NCBI GenBank assembly: GCA_050117315.1
Contig: JASFMY010000015.1
Span: forward strand, 12,333-76,332
Origin: JANQIV01 sp050117315
Lineage (GTDB): Bacteria; Bacteroidota; Ignavibacteria; Ignavibacteriales; Melioribacteraceae
Length of the DNA: 64,000 bases
Direction of reading: 5' to 3'
The position numbers were made by a program, and so were the translations under genes. Each line of letters begins with the position of its first letter. Within the stretch, counting starts at the first letter, position 1. This document shows, piece by piece, positions 7,788 to 15,723 of this stretch. Under the pieces are notes generated by a model, which made no database searches, had not been told where the DNA came from, and was given only the letters and a program-made list of their open reading frames with translations.

Positions 7788-9626
7788 TCATTTCCGTATT
7801 TCGAATTGATCGAATAGTTGTCTGTGCTGATCTATTGCTTCAAACTGTAAAACATTGTGATTAATTTTTACCAAACAGTAATGATGGTCTCTTCTTACTT
7901 TAGCTGTAAACCATGATCTTGTAGGAGCGTAATTTTCAAGGCCTCCGCCGGCTCCCCCGGTTTGTACGTAGATAACTCCTCCCTCTTTAACAGTCATACC
8001 GTTTTTAATCGGCCATGTTCTTTCGTAATCATGAATGTGTCCGTAGAATACAATATCAACCGCATACTTTTCATAAAGCGGAATTAAATCCTGAACCTTG
8101 GGATCGCCCTCTAATGCCGGCCCTTTATAAGTATCGCCGTAATCATTTTCATCAGATGTATAAGGCGGGTGATGATGGCCTACAAATTTCCAGGCCGCTG
8201 TTGATTTTTTTAATTCGCTTTCCAGCCAGTTGTATTGATCGCTTCCTTTTTCGAGCGGCCTGTTGCTGTCGAGCATAAAAAATTGTGCATTGCCGTATGT
8301 AAATGTATAATGGTATTCCGGTTCTGGATTTGCCATATATTGGTAATAATATTTTGAATCGTTCTCATGATTACCGATGGCAGTGTAAATAGGAATCCTG
8401 CTCATCAACACATTGCCGGGTACAAGAAATTCATAAAGCCATTCGATTTTGTTCTGCCCGGTTCCAACAATATCCCCGGTATGAATTGCAAAGCTGGCTC
8501 TTTCTTCCCATCCGTATTGAGCAAGCTTACCCCAAATAGCCGGATTATTTTGCGTATCGCTGTAAATTAAAAATGCAAAAGCCGTTTCATCATTAACTGC
8601 AGTTTGAAAAGTTGATATTTCACTTTCCAGTTTTATACCCTCTTCTGTTTCGGAAATAACTTTGTAATAATACCTTGTTTCCGGTTTTAGATTTTTTAAT
8701 TCTACTTCATGCATTTTGCGGACACCGTCAATACCAATAGTTCCCGAAAGGGAATCGTTTTCTCCGAATAATAATTTTGAACTTGATTTTTTATTTGTTT
8801 CCCAAAGGATTTTAATACCGGTTTGTGTTGCGAACTGTAAATACGGTTTTACTAAAAAGGCAGGCTCGCCGGAGTTAAATTCCGATTTAAGTTCAAGTAA
8901 AGATTTAAACTCATCGGCATTCTTTTTAACGGTACTTTCATCAAGCACAATGTCATAAAGCTTTATATCACAGAGTTTACCTATAAATTTGTTGTATTCG
9001 TCATCATCATGATAAGCCGCAATTTCAAAGAAGGCGTTTTCAGGATAATCGATTTCACCGTTTTGCTCTTCTGTTGTTGAATGAAGTTTTCCGTTTATAT
9101 ATAAACTCAATATTTCTCCGTCATAAGTGGCGGCAACGTGATACCATCTTTCCAATTCCAGACCTTCATCCGAGAGAAGATAAGTCATTTTGCCGTCCCC
9201 GTCGTCTGCTCCTTTTGCAGCTAAACCGATACCGTAACTTTCACCGCTGTAACCCAAAATCCATCCTTTTTCAAAATCCCCGTTATCCTGGAACGCTCCG
9301 ATTATCCCCCCGTAACCTATTGGGTTTTTGTACATAACTACGGCTTCTGCAGTAAATTCTTTTTTAGGAAGCTCTGAGGTTGATAAGTCGTTCGAAATTA
9401 TTAATGATTCGGTTTTATAATCCGTAATTATAAACTCTTGGTTTTCATAGCTGCCCAGTGAATACAATCCTTTAATTTCGCAATTGTTATTCCCTACTTT
9501 ATCTTTAACGATATTGTCTTTAATATTATCTTTGCAGAAACTCCAATGCGAAATTAAGCCTTTGTTACCGCCGGCATTGACGAATGTAAAAATCATTAAA
9601 CAAAATATTAATATTGCTTTACGCAT
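7788..9626 (-). CDS. Secreted LamG + purple-acid-phosphatase-like metallophosphoesterase
   Basis: 612 residues. Signal peptide 1-19 (AILIFCLMIFTFVNAGG), LamG domain about 25-235 (KGLISHWSF ... KLYDIVLDESTVKKNA), Fn3-like purple acid phosphatase N-domain about 258-345 (FLVKPYLQFATQTGIKILWET ... YYYKVISE), then a calcineurin-type phosphoesterase about 350-600. Dinuclear-metal motifs are complete: YSDTQNN, HTGDIVGTG, AIGNHEND, VGHHHPPY and FYGHIHDYERT. Likely reaction: hydrolysis of phosphomono- or diesters outside the inner membrane. Unlike its cousin at 19181-21217 it has no T9SS tail (ends QFEIRK), so it should be periplasmic or otherwise anchored. Confidence 0.88.
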   Translation of the reverse strand: MRKAILIFCLMIFTFVNAGGNKGLISHWSFCKDNIKDNIVKDKVGNNNCEIKGLYSLGSYENQEFIITDYKTESLIISNDLSTSELPKKEFTAEAVVMYKNPIGYGGIIGAFQDNGDFEKGWILGYSGESYGIGLAAKGADDGDGKMTYLLSDEGLELERWYHVAATYDGEILSLYINGKLHSTTEEQNGEIDYPENAFFEIAAYHDDDEYNKFIGKLCDIKLYDIVLDESTVKKNADEFKSLLELKSEFNSGEPAFLVKPYLQFATQTGIKILWETNKKSSSKLLFGENDSLSGTIGIDGVRKMHEVELKNLKPETRYYYKVISETEEGIKLESEISTFQTAVNDETAFAFLIYSDTQNNPAIWGKLAQYGWEERASFAIHTGDIVGTGQNKIEWLYEFLVPGNVLMSRIPIYTAIGNHENDSKYYYQYMANPEPEYHYTFTYGNAQFFMLDSNRPLEKGSDQYNWLESELKKSTAAWKFVGHHHPPYTSDENDYGDTYKGPALEGDPKVQDLIPLYEKYAVDIVFYGHIHDYERTWPIKNGMTVKEGGVIYVQTGGAGGGLENYAPTRSWFTAKVRRDHHYCLVKINHNVLQFEAIDQHRQLFDQFEIRK

Positions 9627-9636
9627 AAAATTACCT

Positions 9637-11145
9637 TTAGTTATTTATTAATTGGTTCCATGATGGATCAACTAAGGGTACTACGGGTCTGCCGGTTCCG
9701 CCTTTGTAGACTTGAACACTTGCCCACCTGGATTTCTTAAAATCTATTGTTTTTAGTGTATCCAATACCGACCGATTAATTGTGATGTTGTATTGCGTCT
9801 TCAATGAATTGATCATTCTTTCGAAAGTCTTTGTAACGCGTTTACTTTTTTCCGTGCTTTGTAATGAAGAGTCGATATTGCTGCCGACATCATCCAAAAA
9901 TTTGTTTCTCGTCAACTGGAAAACCCACTGGTCTTTCCATTCTTTCAATTTCTCCTCTATTACCTCCGAACTATCGTAACCTTTGCCCGCAGCATGTTCG
10001 TATAAAAGTTCATCTCTAACCGAAACAGCAATTAAAGTGTTTAATTCATTTCCAAATAAAAATGCATCCGATGGACCGGCCTTTATTCTACGCGGTTCAA
10101 AGATGTTTAAGAATTCTTTTAACGAGTAGGAACCGCCGTTATAATAAACGACCGTATCATTGAATGATTTCCTTATTTCAAACAGTTTACTTGTTTCATT
10201 ATCTGCCGTGTTTACAGCATGTGCAAAACCCAGATACTTCAAACTGTCGCTACTTTTCCATTCGCTTACGGCAGAATACAACAGGTTAAATGCTTCCCTT
10301 TTTGTTGTTATTTTTTTCGGGGTTAATAAACCATCAACATAGTTAACAACCGCATTTTGCAATTTCCTATTATAAATCGATTTATAAACCGATGAAGCTT
10401 TTGATTTGTATTCATTGGTTGTCACGCTCATTCTTCTTATATCAAGAACCTGAAAAAGGAAATAGTTGCCGTTTATAAATACCGGTTCGGATATATCCCC
10501 CGCAGGTAAATCTTTGATTGCGGTCAATATTTCAGGTGTTATATCTGCATATGATAAGTAATCCGTTTCCAATTTCTTCGGATCAATTTTAATTTCGGTT
10601 GACAGGTTATTTATTTCTTCAACAACATCGGCGTATCCTTCTTTATCCATCAAAGATTTAACATATTCCGCTCTCTCTAAATTCGGTTCCGCCCAGTATC
10701 TAAATTTGAAAGTTACTTTTGATTTATTTATTTCATTTTTTAGTTCTTCATCGTCAATTTTTATTTTTCCGGCTATTTCGTTTTCAATTAATTCTTCGAG
10801 TACTAATTCTTTTCTTAATTTATTTTCCCATTCGGTTATCATTTCATTTTTATCAATTCCTAATTCATAGCCTTCAAGCGAAATAATTTTTTCGTTAATC
10901 ATCAAGTTTAGATAGTTCTCTATTCTTTGACGCTGTGTTGCACCCTTCTTTAAATGCGGAAAGCCGAATTCATAATTTAATCTCAGATCATCAACCGTTA
11001 TTATTTCACCGTTTATTTCCGCGACAGTGTTGTCGTCATCAATAAATCTAAATTCATCCCGGTTTGCCTTGTAGATAATTACTATTAGAGCAATAAATAT
11101 CACTATTACGGCGCCGATTATATATCTATCCAATGAACCTTTCAT
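9637..11145 (-). CDS. SurA/PpiD-like periplasmic chaperone, possible parvulin-type prolyl isomerase
   Basis: 502 residues with one N-terminal membrane anchor (about 10-27, IIGAVIVIFIALIVIIYKA), so most of the protein is periplasmic. The segment NTVAEINGEIITVDDLRLNYEF followed by a lysine/glutamate-rich helical region (INEKIISLEGYELG...) matches the SurA N-domain. A later segment, LPAGDISEPVFINGNYFLFQVLDIRRM, has the form of a parvulin C-terminus, but the upstream part of that domain is poorly conserved and activity is unsure. It sits 10 bp from genes on both sides, beside a PorV-like protein and a TonB receptor, so folding of this locus's outer-membrane or secreted proteins is the natural role. 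Confidence 0.7.
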   Translation of the reverse strand: MKGSLDRYIIGAVIVIFIALIVIIYKANRDEFRFIDDDNTVAEINGEIITVDDLRLNYEFGFPHLKKGATQRQRIENYLNLMINEKIISLEGYELGIDKNEMITEWENKLRKELVLEELIENEIAGKIKIDDEELKNEINKSKVTFKFRYWAEPNLERAEYVKSLMDKEGYADVVEEINNLSTEIKIDPKKLETDYLSYADITPEILTAIKDLPAGDISEPVFINGNYFLFQVLDIRRMSVTTNEYKSKASSVYKSIYNRKLQNAVVNYVDGLLTPKKITTKREAFNLLYSAVSEWKSSDSLKYLGFAHAVNTADNETSKLFEIRKSFNDTVVYYNGGSYSLKEFLNIFEPRRIKAGPSDAFLFGNELNTLIAVSVRDELLYEHAAGKGYDSSEVIEEKLKEWKDQWVFQLTRNKFLDDVGSNIDSSLQSTEKSKRVTKTFERMINSLKTQYNITINRSVLDTLKTIDFKKSRWASVQVYKGGTGRPVVPLVDPSWNQLINN

Positions 11146-11155
11146 AACTCATCCG

Positions 11156-12202
11156 TTAAAAAATTAATCCGATTGAAAATCTTTGTGCGTTATCAAGTAT
11201 TCCCCAATCAGACCACGCATAGTCAAAACGGATTCCGAAGTTTGAAGAGTTATTGTAGTAATCAATTCCGGCGCCGAGTGTTAAGCCGTTCTCTGTATCA
11301 TCTTCGAATAAATTTTCATAACCTCCCCTTATAAAAAACATATTGGCAAAACCGTATTCAAAACCAACATTAACATACTCGGGAGAGTTGCTCGGGTGGT
11401 TAAGGTCTACTGTTAAAAGTGCTGAACCAAACCGGTCTAAATCCTTTTCATAAGAAATACCCACTCTAAATAAAAGCGGTAAAGGGTATGCGTCCGTGTT
11501 GTAACTTGAAGGTACCTTGTCAAAGTTCTCAACCTTTTCATCAGGATCAACAGATGTTTCAAGGTCAATTCCGCTAAGCTGAATTTCACTTCCGAAATTG
11601 CTCATGCAGAAACCCAATCTCAGTCCTTCCAATTCAGTGTTATAAAAAATTCCAATGTCCGCTGCAAATGCACCTCCGCTTTCATGCCATATTCTCTGGT
11701 TTATATATTTGCCCGATAATCCAAATGAAAAGCGATCCGTTAATGCTATAGCATAAGTTAAGGCAACGGCAAAGTCTCTTGCGTCATAATATTCTCCCGT
11801 ACCTTCCGGCCTTTCGACAGTCCTGACCGGCTGTTCATCAACTCCCAGCGTTATATAACTGATTCCGATTGCCGAATTAAAGGACGGCAACGGTATTACA
11901 ACACCGGCAAAATCATAACTTGTTTCTACAAGCCATTCGTTGTGCATAATTTCCAATTGTGTTCTGTTAGCCCAGACAATACCTGCCGGGTTCCAGTAAA
12001 GAGCCGTGGCATCATTTGCAACGGCAACGTAAGCCCCGCCCATTGCCATTGCCCTTGCTCCGGCTCCAATTTCAAGGAACGCAGCCGCACTTGTTCCGAT
12101 GCCTACAACTTCCGTTTGATACACCGTTCCTTCGTCTTTATCTTGCGAGTAGACTAAAGTGAAAAATATTATAACCGTAAGAAGATGAATTAAAACTTTC
12201 AT
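11156..12202 (-). CDS. PorV/PorQ family outer-membrane protein
   Basis: 348 residues with signal peptide (LIHLLTVIIFFTLVYSQ). The family signature is clear: AAFLEIGAGARAMAMGGAYVAVANDATALYWNPAGIVW, followed by beta-barrel-like alternation to a C-terminal aromatic (RFSIGLIF). PorV is the FadL-like T9SS component that carries cargo to the attachment complex; PorV/PorQ homologues are common in FCB bacteria, often beside particular cargo genes. Here it lies between a chaperone gene and a large secreted protein, suggesting a locus-specific shuttle or transport barrel. Assignment to PorV rather than PorQ cannot be made from sequence alone. Confidence 0.85.
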   Translation of the reverse strand: MKVLIHLLTVIIFFTLVYSQDKDEGTVYQTEVVGIGTSAAAFLEIGAGARAMAMGGAYVAVANDATALYWNPAGIVWANRTQLEIMHNEWLVETSYDFAGVVIPLPSFNSAIGISYITLGVDEQPVRTVERPEGTGEYYDARDFAVALTYAIALTDRFSFGLSGKYINQRIWHESGGAFAADIGIFYNTELEGLRLGFCMSNFGSEIQLSGIDLETSVDPDEKVENFDKVPSSYNTDAYPLPLLFRVGISYEKDLDRFGSALLTVDLNHPSNSPEYVNVGFEYGFANMFFIRGGYENLFEDDTENGLTLGAGIDYYNNSSNFGIRFDYAWSDWGILDNAQRFSIGLIF

Positions 12203-12226
12203 TTTATTTCCTGATTTTACTTTTCT

Positions 12227-15200
12227 TTATTTTATTACTGCTAACCTTCCGGCTTTTTTGCCGATGCCCGGGGCTTCAACAACCCAGAAATAAATACCGT
12301 GAGTTATTTCCAAGCCGTCTCTTGTTCTTAAATCCCATATTGCCCTTGACTGGTTGATTTCCGAACTGTGTTCAATTTTTCTAACAAGTTTACCTGATGT
12401 TGTAAAAATTGATATTGTGCATTGTTGCGGCAGGTTCACGAAGTCTATTCTTCTATCACCCCTTCCTTCTTCTTCATTTATAACCTTACGCTCTAATGAG
12501 CTGGCGGCAATATAGGGATCGGGAACCGTATAGATATTGTCCAGATCGCTCTTTGCCTTTGAAGTGTTTATATCATTGCCTGTTATTGTAAATTCGAAGA
12601 GATCATTTCTATCAAATGCCTTTTTTGATTTGATATATAACACGTCTCCGTTTTCCGGGGGTGTTTCCTGATCTTCCGTTATGTCGTCGGGGTATGCAAA
12701 TTCAAAAATCCACAAACGTTTAGTGTCGCTGTAATCTGAAACGATTTGTATTTTATCACCTCCGCTTAATATACCCCTGGTGTCCTTTGGTTCCTTGGAA
12801 TTGATGAGTCTAAAATTCACTTGAAATTGGTTGTCTTCATCAGTTACATCCCATATCTGGAAATTTGTTGGGATACCGTTACTATTAACCGAAGTGTCTG
12901 CACCTATTTCAGATACTCTAACTTCATAATCACGGGGAACAGCAATACCGTTATCGTCTTCGGTGGTAGATACCGGAATTAAATTTGATGAGCCGGACGA
13001 CCAATAAGCCGTATCAAACTTTGTTGTGTCGTTTTGCATAATAATTTGTAAGCCGTGCGCCATAAATTCCTCGGCTAATTCATTGTTATCAGGGTCACTT
13101 AAGCTTGCTATCGCATCACCGTTATATAATATTGTCGCTCTATTTGTTAAACCAGTGTAATTCGCACCTAACTCTTCATATGATTCATCATCACTGAATT
13201 CAAGCTCATAACTTGCGTTAGGCAATACCAGGTTGGGATTATAGATATTGATTGTAACTTCTCCCGTTCCGTTACCTGAGCTGTGTGAAATACCCAGATC
13301 ACTTACTTCCGGTTCAACCCAGCCTGCAGTGTGTTCCATGGGAACTACCTGTGCCGTATTTCTATCAAAGCTTATAGGTCTACCTAATAAGTCGGTTTGA
13401 ATTGTTGCCGAACACTCGGTCGGCGATATAGTTTGAAGTCCTTCTCTATCGGTTATTTCGAGATAAAAATCAGGATGATAACCCTGGTCAAGTGAAACAA
13501 CGGCATAATAATAAGTTCTGCCGTTGGTAACGTCCTCATCAATATAGTAATGCTTAAGGCCGCTGTCTGTTCCCATGTTGTAGCTTATACCAAGATCGCT
13601 TTCGGCACCAATTTCACTTCCTATGCTAACGGGATGAACTCCCGCCAGCCCGTTGTTCAAATCATATATCTCTAAAGGCTCGAATAGCAGCGGATTGGCA
13701 AAAGCGTCTGTAATGGTTTTTATGTCCTCAAATGTAGGGTCTGTACTTTTATAAATATAATAGGCTTCAAAGTCTTGCCCGTAAATAGGGTCGTTCGAAG
13801 TTTCCGCTCTTTTGTCCCATTGCAAATAAACTTTTTTATCACCGGCAGTTACAGTTAAAACCGGTTGTGAGGGAGGTTTTGAAAAGTTATAATCTTCATC
13901 GTAAATAACCTGCATTGTTTTTTTGTTTCTTAAAATATCATCTTCATCGTTACCGAATAAAAGTGCTATTGCATATCTGTGTGTTTTTGCATCTTCCGCA
14001 AATTTTATATAACCGCTACCGTAAGACCATGCTATATCCCGTTGGTAACCGGGACGAACAGTGAATACTCCCGGTGCAATCTCTATTCTCCAATAATCCT
14101 CATCGTTTGCCATTGTATCGTCAACATCACGAAGATAGAACGAAGTTAATCCAACCTGGTCAGATTCATCGTTATCCGTAAACTCATAATTAGGTTCGCC
14201 GTCATCAGGCTGTCCGTTTGCTTCAGTTCCGTCGGAATCAGGACCTGTATATTCATCATACTCGGGCCCCAAACCGTCGGAGCCGAGGTCATCGTTAAGA
14301 GGTTCAACATCCAATTTTCCGTTGCCGTTTGTATCTTCACCGGCATCAAGCGTTCCGTCATGATCCGCATCTTCATTATCCCAAATACCGTTGCCGTTCT
14401 CATCCGTCCATGAAGTCCAATCACCGTCATCGTCAATTCCGTTGCTCTGGCTCTCATCAACCAGACCGTCTTCATCGTTATCTATTCCATCTTTCGGTAA
14501 TCCGGGAGACTCAAGGAAAGCAAAACCGAAGTATCCGATGGGTAATCCTTCACTTGAGATACCGGTTAGATTGAAAGCATAAGTTATATCGTCTACTTCG
14601 TCGAAAGATGCATCGTCACCGCTTAGGTTGCCTCCAAGGTCAGGATCAACATACATACCTACGACTGCTTTCTCTAAATCTTTTCCATTGTTGGTTATAT
14701 CATAAATTGATATAAGAATATCTTCAGCTAATCTTGAATTCCACTGGTAGTTTCTTGCTTCAACCGATAAACCAAGGCCCCTTCTGCCGTCAGGCCATGA
14801 GAGCTTTGATTCCTCATCTTCAAAAGGATAATAATCAAATTCGTCGTTTTCCCTATCGTCAAAAGCAAAATACGATTCCTGGTCTGCACGTATATAAGCT
14901 CCGAATTCACCGTTCCACCTGCCTGCTCTAACGCCGGCTCTTTCTTCTCCTTCGGCTCTATCGTCACCCGGGTAAGTACCGGCAGGCCAATATTCGGGCC
15001 AGGTTTCTTTCCTATGGCTTATGGCAAACCACCCGACTGAGTTTATTAAGCTTAAATCAAGTACATCGTTATCGTTTACATCTTCCGAAGCCTGTAGAAT
15101 ACCGTCGCCTTCTCCTTCGTCGCCTGAATTTGGAATACCATCCTCGCCAACATCTTCGGATATTCCGCCGATGTCGTATTCCAGCGCATCCTCCTGGTGG

Positions 15201-15691
15201 TTGTTAAAGTACTTCGGGAGGGGCATAAAACCGTAAAAGTGAGATTGATCCAAAGAAGCTTCAGCGCTGCTTCTTCTATAATTATCCGATACAATATGAA
15301 TTGTATCACCGGCTGTATTTTGTACTTCTGCAGCAACATAAAAAACGCCGCTGTGCAAATATTCAACTGCGTTGGAACCTTTGGGCCACGATAGGCGGGG
15401 AGTGCCGGACACATAATGATATGAAAGAAGTCCCGAATTAACAATACCGCCGTATACAAGGTTGCCGTCATGCACGGCCCAGCGTAAATATTTTTGCAAC
15501 CCGGTGTTTAACACACTGGCTTCTTTTGCCATTGCTTTTGTGTATCCGCGGGAACCCGAATAAAGAGGCTGAATTTCAGTCGGCTGGTTTTTCTCTTCGT
15601 TTGTTTCAGTTTCCTGGGCAAATGAATTAAAACCTATAATTAAAATGAGTGTTATTATTATTTGAAAAATCTTTTTGAACTTGTAATTCAT
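12227..15691 (-). CDS. Large secreted surface protein with Asp-rich calcium-type repeats and C-terminal sorting-like domain
   Basis: 1154 residues from the ATG at 15691, chosen because GGAGAA lies upstream and the protein then begins with a signal peptide (NYKFKKIFQIIITLILIIGFNSFAQ). Longer in-frame starts would overlap the TonB-receptor gene. An Asp/Gly-rich stretch around residues 415-510 (DNDEDGLVDE, DDDGDW, DENGNGIWDNEDADHDG, DTNGNGKLDV) resembles thrombospondin type 3/dockerin-like calcium loops. An Fn3-like segment follows (PSQPVLTVTAGDKKVYLQWDKR). The C-terminus (DPYIAASSLERK ... GIYFWVVEAPG.GKKAGRLAVIK) is a FlgD/T9SS-like beta domain. No enzyme motif is visible. It follows the TonB receptor gene by 32 bp and may act as its extracellular partner in place of SusD. 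Confidence 0.75.
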   Translation of the reverse strand: MNYKFKKIFQIIITLILIIGFNSFAQETETNEEKNQPTEIQPLYSGSRGYTKAMAKEASVLNTGLQKYLRWAVHDGNLVYGGIVNSGLLSYHYVSGTPRLSWPKGSNAVEYLHSGVFYVAAEVQNTAGDTIHIVSDNYRRSSAEASLDQSHFYGFMPLPKYFNNHQEDALEYDIGGISEDVGEDGIPNSGDEGEGDGILQASEDVNDNDVLDLSLINSVGWFAISHRKETWPEYWPAGTYPGDDRAEGEERAGVRAGRWNGEFGAYIRADQESYFAFDDRENDEFDYYPFEDEESKLSWPDGRRGLGLSVEARNYQWNSRLAEDILISIYDITNNGKDLEKAVVGMYVDPDLGGNLSGDDASFDEVDDITYAFNLTGISSEGLPIGYFGFAFLESPGLPKDGIDNDEDGLVDESQSNGIDDDGDWTSWTDENGNGIWDNEDADHDGTLDAGEDTNGNGKLDVEPLNDDLGSDGLGPEYDEYTGPDSDGTEANGQPDDGEPNYEFTDNDESDQVGLTSFYLRDVDDTMANDEDYWRIEIAPGVFTVRPGYQRDIAWSYGSGYIKFAEDAKTHRYAIALLFGNDEDDILRNKKTMQVIYDEDYNFSKPPSQPVLTVTAGDKKVYLQWDKRAETSNDPIYGQDFEAYYIYKSTDPTFEDIKTITDAFANPLLFEPLEIYDLNNGLAGVHPVSIGSEIGAESDLGISYNMGTDSGLKHYYIDEDVTNGRTYYYAVVSLDQGYHPDFYLEITDREGLQTISPTECSATIQTDLLGRPISFDRNTAQVVPMEHTAGWVEPEVSDLGISHSSGNGTGEVTINIYNPNLVLPNASYELEFSDDESYEELGANYTGLTNRATILYNGDAIASLSDPDNNELAEEFMAHGLQIIMQNDTTKFDTAYWSSGSSNLIPVSTTEDDNGIAVPRDYEVRVSEIGADTSVNSNGIPTNFQIWDVTDEDNQFQVNFRLINSKEPKDTRGILSGGDKIQIVSDYSDTKRLWIFEFAYPDDITEDQETPPENGDVLYIKSKKAFDRNDLFEFTITGNDINTSKAKSDLDNIYTVPDPYIAASSLERKVINEEEGRGDRRIDFVNLPQQCTISIFTTSGKLVRKIEHSSEINQSRAIWDLRTRDGLEITHGIYFWVVEAPGIGKKAGRLAVIK

Positions 15692-15723
15692 TTTTAGAAT
15701 TTCTCCATTTTCAGATTTCATTT

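Noticed and set aside
14146..15471. Long open frames overlapping the 12227-15691 gene on both strands
   Set aside because: They are alternative frames of Asp/Gly-rich coding sequence with no independent start signals or family resemblance.
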